Origin: Hyphochytrium catenoides
Lineage: Eukaryota > Sar > Hyphochytriomycetes > Hyphochytriales > Hyphochytriaceae
NCBI GenBank assembly: GCA_900088475.1
Contig: FLMG01000896.1
Coordinates: 3,496 to 13,495, forward strand
Direction of reading: 5' to 3'
DNA: 10,000 nt
Shown here: positions 1 to 8,018 of the stretch, one piece after another
Layout of the letters: each line of letters starts with the position of its first letter
Position numbering within the stretch: the first letter of the stretch is position 1
Program-made: the position numbers and the translations under genes
Notes under the pieces: model-generated
Seen by the model: the letters and a program-made list of their open reading frames with translations, nothing else
Database searches by the model: none
What the model was told of the DNA's origin: nothing

Positions 1-725
1 TCAAAGGGCAAGAAAGTGGAGCAGCCGCAGGACAGCTCATCGGACAGCTCTGACAGCGATAGCAGTGACTCCTCGGACAGCTCGAGTGACTCTTCTGATA
101 GCTCCTCTGATGACGATGAAGATAGCCTGGAGGCGAAGAGGAAAAATGAAGAGGCGAAAAGGCTAGAAGCAGCGAAGGCGGCCCTTTCCTGGACTCCCAA
201 GTCATCCCCTGTTTCCAGTCAGTCCAAGACCCCGAGAACCCCTGGTCAGGCCTTCAAGCGAGTGGATGAGACCTGGAACGAGGAGGTCAAGGATGATCAT
301 CGGCTCAAAGACAACAGTTGTAAGTGCACTCTGTCAAATGAGGATCTAAAACCTTTGGTGGCATGTTATGTTTGGGTCATGGTGATAGTTGTCTAACGGG
401 TGTATGTAGTCTTCTCGCGCTGGCCTCTGGGTCCATTATGCCTTTTTGTAGTAATCCATTCTAGCCATTGTGACCTTTCTGAGACTCTGTGGCTCATCCA
501 TCTATCCTCTCATACTAATGGACGACTTTTGCATGCCGCATTTGACAATCACTAGATGAGTCCGCCTTCGGTAATGAAGGCTGGGGAGCCAAGGCCAGCG
601 AGATTTTGTCGAAGGTCAGAGGAAAAGATTTCCGCCACGAGAAGACGAAGAAAAAGCGTGGCTCCTATAAAGGTGGTGCTATAACCATGAGCTCCAACTC
701 CTTCAAGTATGAGGACAGCGATTAG
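1..725 (+). CDS. Nopp140/SRP40-type nucleolar phosphoprotein, 3' part (exons 1-319 and 556-725)
   Basis: The gene enters from the left edge already open in frame 1, so the start and most of the protein are missing; 162 residues are visible. Residues 10-41 are a Ser/Asp tract (SSDSDSSDSS repeats, then DDDEDS) of the kind casein kinase 2 phosphorylates in Nopp140. A Lys/Glu-rich linker follows, then the conserved SRP40 C-terminal domain: FKRVDE, RLKDNSY, GNEGWGAKASEIL, then FRHEKTKKKRGSYKGG. It ends SNSFKYEDSD and a TAG stop. The 236-base intron (320-555) starts GTAAGT after AACAGTT and ends CACTAG. It splits a Tyr codon, and splicing restores the DNSYESAFG reading. Family knowledge: Nopp140/Srp40 are nucleolar chaperones of small nucleolar RNPs and of RNA polymerase I-related assembly. 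The domain match is strong; the exact orthologue name is an inference. Confidence 0.93.
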
Positions 726-886
726 AAGAGAAAAATAACGAAAGAATGGAAGACTAAGGCGTAAGTTATTACAGTTAACAGAGGATGTATCCTATGCTCA
801 TCAGTTTCTGGAGGATGCTCAACACTTGTCACGTCGCAGAATGAGTAGAGCTTCCGTCAATGCAGCTTTATCCCTGCCAGACTCTT
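726..886. other. Short convergent intergenic spacer
   Basis: The Nopp140 stop (725) and the proteasome gene stop (887, opposite strand) are 161 bases apart, so both 3' untranslated regions and both polyadenylation sites must fit in or overlap across this gap. No perfect AATAAA is present on either strand. A GAGAAAAATAAC stretch just after 730 (+) and GGGATAAAG near 865 (-) are weak candidates. No coding signal is seen. Confidence 0.6.
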
Positions 887-2657
887 TTAGTCGCGCTTAA
901 GGTCGAAGATCTCACGATGTACGCCATCTTTGTCAATGAGAATGATCTCTACGGCATCTCCAGTGTAGATGTCACGCTAGTAGATTTTGCGCCGCGAAGA
1001 AGCGTGGGGGAAAGCAAGCAAGAGAGAATCGTGAGCGTGAAGCACCAGTCACCGTCATTGGCTGAGGATCATCGCAATAGAGATGAACCGGATTAAAATT
1101 GTGGAGGACAGAGGCTAGCGAGAGGTGCAGATGGATATCCACGACACAGAGAATATAGTTACACAAGAGAGAGAGCGAGAAATTGACAAGGAAAGAAAGT
1201 GTGCTTTGTGAAAAGCATGGCTGTGCTGGCTCTAACCTCCGTCGCAGAAATGAAGCCTTCCTTCATCAGGTTAACCACCTCCTGGGCGGAGTAGTCCCGC
1301 TTCGCATCCTGTCGATTCTTGTTTCCAATCTACAAGGAGCAATGCAAGAAGCGTAAGACGAATGTGAATGGGGACATCTGTACTGTCTTCTCCCATTTGA
1401 CGGCGCCGATCTGCTCCCAGATAACAGGTGTTTCTCCCCTCATTTGTAGGTTCAGTCCTGCCTGTTCTCCTTTCTTTTTCAAGCTTTGTGCCTAGCTCAC
1501 GCGGCTGCAACTGGGCGACAGAAGTGGCTTTGCTCTACTGCCTGCACCCACTACCACCATGATCTCCAGTAGTAGCTTACCAGGTTGTCCAAGAGAGGAA
1601 TCATGAGCTTTTGTCCAGAGCCCTGTGCAGAGCTCTCTACTCTCTGGTAGGATCCTACGGCATCGTAGTTGTAGACTGCACCCCTGCCTGCAGAGACAAA
1701 TATCAGTATCAATTTCCCTATGAATCCAAGCAGGTGCAGTTTCACAGGGAGAAGAGCAGCAGTGGCCGTCTTAAAGGTATAATGAAGCACGAACTTGTTG
1801 ACGAGCAGAATGGCGATCGTTGCTCCGGTTTTGTTGACCCACCTTCTTTATCGAGTCCCACAAGGAGATTCAGCGCGTAGTATGGAAAGAATCGTCTGTA
1901 GTACAGAGTGTTTGAAAGGAGTTGCGCCAGAGCCTCTGTGGTTGGTGGCGCACCATGGTTGTGCTCAAACCTGAGTGAGTTAGGAGAAGGGTAATAGTGA
2001 GAGTCTAGACGAGGCTAAACAAAGGAGCTTCTTTCGAATAAGGACATACATTTGGCAGCGAATCTTCATCATGTGCCACAGCTGGGAGACATCGGCATAG
2101 CATCCGGGGCTTGCCATCACCGTCTTACCGGTTCTGAGTGTTAAGTTGGAAGAGATATTATGGTGACTAAAGCGTGCCAGCTTGGTGCAAGGTACCAGTT
2201 GGCAAGAAACTTACAACTGGCACATCTTTGATACTTCTCGACTTAGGATTCTATAGCCTGTGCTTAATCTGGTGTCTGCAGCTACTACGACGAAGTCCTT
2301 CCCAGCCACAGCGAGGGTGGTTCTAGATTTACGAAGGGGTCATTATGGGAACTTTACCAGCACTCGCAATCGTACTAAGAACTTACCCTCCATTGAAGTC
2401 ATATGGACTCCATCTGTGCTCTATAAGATGACCATGAGGCCTACAGAACATAATTAGGACGGAAGCCAAAGCGCAACAATGCTTGAGCAGCATCTCGTAC
2501 TTGTACGACTCCGAGAAAGCTTCCGTGTCCACAAAGTCTGCGCCCTCTGATGTGTTGAATTGCAGTCCACTATGCAAGAATGCGGAGTAGATCTGAGGCT
2601 CTTGTAGAATGTTTGATTTAGGTAAGATAGAGCTAATGGTTACCTTATTGACGCCAT
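887..2657 (-). CDS. PSMB1: 20S proteasome subunit beta type-1 (beta-6), nine exons
   Basis: Exons, complement: 2657-2644, 2569-2501, 2440-2387, 2322-2215, 2133-2050, 1970-1843, 1687-1581, 1329-1237, 976-887. They total 747 bases, 248 residues, near the usual 240 or so for this family, and reading phase is kept at all eight junctions. Family marks in order: [13 protein letters not shown] (36-48, the end of the propeptide and start of the Ntn-hydrolase fold), [46 protein letters not shown] (155-168), PLLDNL, then RDIYTGD (220-226) and C-terminal FDLKRD with TAA. Beta-6 is a structural, non-proteolytic subunit of the beta ring in yeast and animals; the sequence before GGT suggests the same here. 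The start ATG has A at -3 and G at +4. The 14-base first exon and the 60-base second intron are the least certain parts. A shorter model starting inside that intron (2493 or 2451) stays in frame. Confidence 0.94.
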
Positions 2658-3787
2658 CGTGTTACGAGCTGATATCTTCAAATAATAGGTTGCTTGGGCT
2701 GCCAGGGATTGAGAAAATATTTGTCTTCAGACAGAGCTTCGAGCGTTTTGAGATCTCGGATGAAGCTTTGACATTGGATTTCTCTGTGCTTCTTCGCCAG
2801 TTTTTCAAGAGGACTATTGGAAGAACAAAAGATACAACCTGTGTAAGAGGGTCACCCTGTGTAATTCTGAATACAACCTTGGTCCACAAGCTTGATCTTC
2901 AAGGGTCCACGTAACAAGTTATCACATAGCGTTAACAAAATAGTCTAGTTATCACAGGAGCCCGTACGAAATGATTCTCCACCGTTTGATTCTTCATGCC
3001 GCTCCTCATATTTCGCAATAATCTTCAAAATGTAGAATGCCAAAAGAGGCGCAGAATCTGAACCTATCGAGCTGGACTATTTGCAGGCTTTAGGACACCT
3101 GCTTTGGCCTTCGCAAGCTTCTTGAATGCCTCTACTTCAAGCTCTTTCGTCCATCAGCTTCATCCTACTAGTTCAAGCCTAGGCGTGAGTGAATGAGAGA
3201 GCTCTCAAGATGGACTCCTTTCAAGACAACAGTAGGTTGCGGAGTGAGGGCGATCTGAGCAGCTCCTCAGAGTCCTCGTCATATACCCCCTCAAAATCTG
3301 ATGGGAAACAATGTAGAAGGGGAAGAAGAACTCAGGCAGTCACGTTTTTCTCTTGAAGAAGGTTAATAAAAGGGAAGCTTGTTTCGGTTCGAGACAGAGT
3401 GATAGATAAGCTCTCATAGCAAGAAAGTCGTCAGCACCCTCTATCCTCATTGCTCTCATTCTCTCTCCCTTGTCCCGATCCACAAATTTCATAAGCATCC
3501 TTTCTCAGACGCTACGTACGGCCACACGTAGCGTAGCTTCTTCAAGCTAAACACACAGACAATTCTCTCCCTTCTCTCAATTATCAAGTTCCACTCCTGC
3601 TCATTCATGCCGTTACAGCTCTCAACGTACCTTTATGTTGGCCACCGACACAGGAGAGAGACAGGGGTTACAGGCAGAGGGAAGAAAGCAGTGGAACAGC
3701 AAAAGAATCCTGCTGATCGTGCTGTCGATGGGAGATAAAGATGTCAAGGCGCGAGAGACAATGGGACGCCTCCGAGACGCCAGGCAA
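2658..3787 (-). other. Unassigned interval with coding-like pieces, mainly - strand
   Basis: No product is recognised. On the - strand several open blocks flanked by splice-like sites look protein-coding. 3297-3221 follows a good CATTGTTTCCCATCAG acceptor and reads FEGVYDEDSEELLRSPSLRN before TGA. 3153-3099 reads KELEVEAFKKLAKAKA. 3057-2983 reads SAPLLAFYILKIIAKYEERH. 2944-2856 reads LRGPLKIKLVDQG and so on. 2813-2678 reads LEKLAKKHREIQ, then LSEDKYFLNPWQ, and stops at TGA. The last two join in phase over a 42-base intron (2855-2814), and the middle two over a 41-base intron (3098-3058). I found no in-phase join between 2983 and 2944, nor a good start. This could be a compact gene with exons I misplaced, or a decayed one. 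Its last stop would lie only 20 bases before the proteasome ATG. The part near 3788 must also hold the pinin 3' untranslated region. Confidence 0.3.
3210..3356 (+). other. Small serine-rich open frame, strand ambiguous
   Basis: A + strand ATG frame of 48 codons reads MDSFQDNSRLRSEGDL followed by a Ser-rich run and ends in TGA. It lies exactly antisense to the - strand acidic block at 3297-3221, so at most one of the two is likely to be real. No homologue is recognised. The - strand reading has a better splice acceptor beside it; the + strand reading has its own ATG, with A at -3 and G at +4. I cannot decide between them by eye. Confidence 0.18.
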
Positions 3788-4023
3788 TTAGAGAGCTGCC
3801 TCCAGTTGTTCGATGAGATCTTTCTTCAGCTTCTTAGGAGTTACTCCGCGTTTCTAGTTGTGTTGATTAGCAAAGAGGCAAGAGGAGATAGGCTAGTGAG
3901 CACTGGTAGACGATCAGTGTCGGAGGAGGAGACTTCCAGCCGATCGGCCACAGGAGAGAAGAGAGAGTGCGCGGCGAGAGAGACCATTACCTTCAGTTCC
4001 TCTTTCAGCTGTACGACGGTCAA
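3788..4023 (-). other. SAP motif encoded across pinin exons 13 and 14
   Basis: Exon 13 ends LTVVQLKEELK (codons ending at 3991). Exon 14 (3853-3788) begins KRGVTPKKLKKDLIEQLEAAL, then TAA. Joined in phase 0, they fit the SAP pattern: a hydrophobic helix L-x-V-x-x-L-K-E-E-L-K, then K-R-G, then K-x-x-L-I-x-x-L. The intron (3990-3854, 137 bases) starts GTAATG and ends CAACTAG, with a CTAAT branch-like sequence just before. SAP motifs bind DNA or chromatin in proteins such as Acinus, SAF-A and PIAS. Here the motif is the very C-terminus, and the intron sits just before the KRG loop. Confidence 0.85.
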
Positions 4024-7000
4024 CTTAGCAGGAGTGAGCCTGGGGACTTCAGGGACTTCGGCAGGGGCCACTTCTTCAGTCTCTTTCTCCTCTGCCACTT
4101 TCTGGCTAGTCTCTTCTTGATTCGCAGTCTCGTCAACCTCCTCAGCCGGAGTGCTCTCTTCTGCAAGGGTCCAGACAAAGCAATATGAGGGAGAAATATG
4201 GATACGGCAGAGTGTAAATGGATGGGGGACAGAGCGAGAGAGAGAGAGAGAGCCAGCGGGGGTAGAGAGAGAGAGAGAGAGAGAGCAAAAAGGCAGAGAG
4301 TCAAGATTTGAGTTATTTTCTCCTAGACATCGTCTCGCTGGGAATCCCACCTGATGTCTCCTTCATTGGCTCCTGGACTGCATCCCCTGTCTCTTCCTCT
4401 TTCTCGTTCTCCATCTTCATTGGCTCCTGGACTGCATCCCCTGTCTCTTCCTCTTTCTCGTTCTCCACGGCGTTGCCAGGCTCCTGTACTGCTTCTTTCT
4501 CTGCTGCGTCCTCTGCTCAACCACCAGAGGTTAGTATAGGAGAAAGAGTATAACGTTAGCGCATGTACTTGACAGTGATGCATTGGGAGGCCAGGGAACA
4601 GGGCTACTAAGAAAGCAACAGCTAGATAGTTCGGGAAAGCAGTGAGATTCTGGAAGAGAGCTTGAACGGAGACAGAGAGAAAGAGAGAGAGTTTTCTGGA
4701 TAGCGCTAGAGAGAGGACACAAGGGAGCGATAGGAAGACACCACTGACAGAGAGAAGCAATGTGGAGAGCGCAGAGGAGAGAGAAAGACGTGTGATAACT
4801 TGGGGACAGAGTGGCGGAAAGAGAGAAGGTGAGCAGACAGGAAAGACTCACCCTGCAAGCGTCGTTGTGGAGAACGAGAAGGTGAACGCTTGGCGGTAGG
4901 CGAAGGTGAGCCTTTAGTTGGGGACACAGGCTTCTGTGGAGAAGCTTCTCTCTTCTTCTCCCTGACGGGAGAGCGGGAGACGGAGCGAGCAGGAGAGCGC
5001 GACGGAGAGCGGGATTGTTGCCTTTCTTCTTGTTCCTCTTGCATCTTCTCTGCTTCCTCCTCTTCTGCCCGGTCTCTTCTATCTCTTTCCTCCTCATGTT
5101 CCTCTTGCATTTTCTCGTCCTCCTCCTCTTCGGGCTCTTCTCTTCGCTTTTTCTCTTCCCCTGCGAGTCGTCCGGGCTGCGTCAGGGCTGGACAGCAACT
5201 ATAACGAGAGACGGGATAATGCTTACCTTTCTCTTCTCTATGTGTCGTTCGCTCGGGTACATGCGGGTGCTCCTCACCCTCTTCCATCTCCTCGTCGTCC
5301 TCGCCTCTCCTTTCCCTGGAGCGGCCTCCTTCTTCCCCTTCGTCTTCCATGTCTGCATTACTCTCGCCTCTGCCTCTGAAGCGACCGTTGTTGTTCTCCT
5401 CCCTCCTTTGTTGCTGCAGTTTTTGTCTCTCCTGAAGTCGCTTGGCAGCTAGAAAAGGCATTGCAAGTCAGACCATGACCCCTCTACAGGCTGCGAAAGC
5501 GAACCAGAGAGAGAGAGAAAGAAAGAAAGAAAAAGAGAGAGAGAGAGAAAGAGAAGGAACAAACGCCATGTACAAAGAAGAGAAGAGTAATAAGACTGGG
5601 TCTCAACAGTCGAACGTACCGTCAGACTCTATCTTCGCAGCATCGCGTTCTTCCTGCTCCAGCTCTCGCAAATGTTCCTCTTTCTGTTGGATCTCCCTCT
5701 CGAGCACGGAAAGGGCTTCTTCATCTTCCCGGCCTCGAGCCTGCCGTGTAATTCGAGAGCCCGTAAGATAATGGCGAGGGAATAGCTCCAAGGAGAAAAG
5801 AAATGAAAGAGGAAGAGATTGACAAGGCTCCATAGCCTCACCTCTATTGCCTCTTTGACCGCCTCTTGTTGGGCTGCAAGGAGTGTACGCGTGACATCTG
5901 TGTGTCTAGACGGAGCCCAGAAACAGTCGAAAATGTCAGGCGCATAATTGGCAGTTGGAACAGGAGCAAGGAGAACAGAGAAGAAACAGGCAAGTGAGCC
6001 GCTACATAGGCAGACATTAGAGGCGGCGGCGATGAGGGCATACTTGGCAAGAGATACAAGCTTGGTTGTTACAAGGATTGGCACCACACAGACAGAACGT
6101 TGCACGCAGGTCAAGGCAATAATGGGCAGGTGTGAATGAAAGGGAGAGACAGAGAGTGAGAGACGGGCTAGGGAGGAGAAGCAGGGAGGTGAAGAAAGGG
6201 ACAATGACACGATATAGCGAGGAGAAAGAGGATAGTGGAGATAGAGGATTTGAAGGTAGACTGGAAAGACATTAGAGTGTTCGTACTTCGCAGGTAAGTA
6301 ATAGATTGGCGGGTTGGTCACGGTCTTCAAAAAGCCCGAGAGCAGAGAGTTCCTCCGCACCCAGAGAGCGCTCTTCAGCTTTGTTTCGGCGATCTTTTGC
6401 TTGGCTATAAGGATGTCCCGGCGCAGAGTTTCCTGGCGAGCCACGAATATGACGGAAGGGTAGCGCAAGGAGTAGGAGTCAGACCACATTAAAAGAGAGA
6501 GAGAGAGGCAGAGAGAGAGAACCCTAGAATCTATGTCTCCCCCTTGCTCTGCGGGAAAAGCACTCCGTCTTAGGATTCAGAGGAAAGAAGAGGGAGAAAC
6601 TTGATTTCCGGAAGGTAGCTTGTGCGATGCTGAGCATACCTTCTCTCTCTTCTTGAAGACCAGTGTCTTTTCAATGGACTGCAGCCTCTCTCTCTCTTCG
6701 CGGTCACGCTTCTCAGCCTGAACAGTACAGGCGTGAGAGCAAGTGAGAAGCAAGCAGGTTGTAGGACCAGAGGAACACGCTGTTTGGAGACAGAGTAGCA
6801 TCCAAGAAAGGGTAGCCCGAAGACGACAGGATATCATGTCAATAGTATAACCTTGACAGCGAGAGTAGACGAGGAAGAATAAGAGTAGTGAAGACTTTTG
6901 AACTGAGTAAAGTCGCGTTACCTCCTCCGCCCGGAGCTCTTGCTTCTTGAAAAGCGTTTGATCTTTCTCAATGCGCTGCTTCGCCTTCACCAGATGGCCC

Positions 7001-7170
7001 ATCAAGGCTCCGAACAATCTGAGAAGAAGAACGATCGTTAGGTAGAGCGCAGGGAAGAGACTGAGCATCATGCAGATGATGGAGCTCTTGAGAAAGGAAT
7101 GAAATCCGCGCAGCAAGCACAGAGTACTAGGTTGAGTTGGGGGAGACAAGTATGAAAGAGAGAGAAGAGG

Positions 7171-7202
<32 letters not shown>

Positions 7203-7952
7203 GAGGCAGAGAGAGAAACAGGAGAGGTAGAGAGAGAGAGAAGAAAATTAGCAGAAGAGAGGTAAGAGATAGGGCTCAGAGAGAGATAGTGAAATGGCAA
7301 AGCGGTCTCTGAGCATTCTTCTTCACCTTCGATTCCTCTGACCGTCTGCCTTCGGCGTTCCGGTGCGACCTTCTGTCTCTTTTTTCTCCTCTTCTTCCTC
7401 TTCTCTACCCTCTTTGCGAGGACCTAGTCGGCTGCGGATCTACGGAAAGCCCAGCGTGTGACGGAGAAGATTCAATCAGACTCTGGGCAGCGGAAGGTAG
7501 GAAGACAAAGCAGAGGACAAATGAAAGAAAAAGAGACAAGAGGAAGGAGAGAGCGAGAGAGAGAAAAGGAAAGAGAGAGTGATGTAGGAGGACTGCGATG
7601 GAGAAGCATCAAAAGTTTTGCCTCGGCGATCTTACCTGAGAGAGAAGCCGACGTTTAGGTGCGGGCTGTTCATCTTCTTCTCCTTCTTCCTTTTCCTCAT
7701 CTCTATCTTCTCTTTCTCTCTTGCGATCTTCAAATCCTCTCCTTCGGTCATCATGTTCCATTCCTCTCCGCTCTCCTCTTCCCCTTCGCTCATTAAACTC
7801 TCGCCTGCGGTCAGGGCGGAATCTCTCAGCGCGACTCTCTCTCTGGGCCTCGTCTCGACCCTTCTCCCTGTCGTTCTCGCTGTTAAGCCGACCTGAGGCG
7901 CAGGGAAAAATCAATCTCTTTAGAACCTTGAGTCAGGCGTAACCTCTTTCTG

Positions 7953-8018
<66 letters not shown>

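Noticed and set aside
1611-1880. 89-codon + strand open frame
   Set aside because: It is antisense to proteasome exon 7 (the GSYQR exon) and adjacent introns, which are securely identified on the - strand.
3635-4120. 161-codon + strand open frame
   Set aside because: It lies antisense to the last two pinin exons and their intron, with no recognisable motif. The - strand reading forms a SAP motif and splices in phase.
4361-4468. Possible CRISPR-like repeat
   Set aside because: The copies abut with no spacers, there are only two, and they encode an in-frame duplication in a eukaryotic exon.
4323-4760. - strand open frame with Arg/Gly-rich repeats (RDRGCSPGANE)
   Set aside because: This is the wrong frame of pinin exon 12. 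The frame giving ENEKEEETGDAVQEP is the one that splices in phase with exons 11 and 13.
5015-5452. 145-codon + strand open frame rich in Leu, Phe and Ser, resembling a membrane protein
   Set aside because: It is the antisense of Glu/Arg/Lys-rich pinin exons 10 and 11. GAG/GAA/AGA codons read backwards give CTC/TTC/TCT, so the hydrophobicity is an artefact.
6281-6300. Pinin exon 7 running on past the YLPAK codons into YEHSN
   Set aside because: The frame stays open, but no phase-compatible donor lies downstream. Splicing at AA|GTACGA gives YLPAKHTD, which matches the family better.
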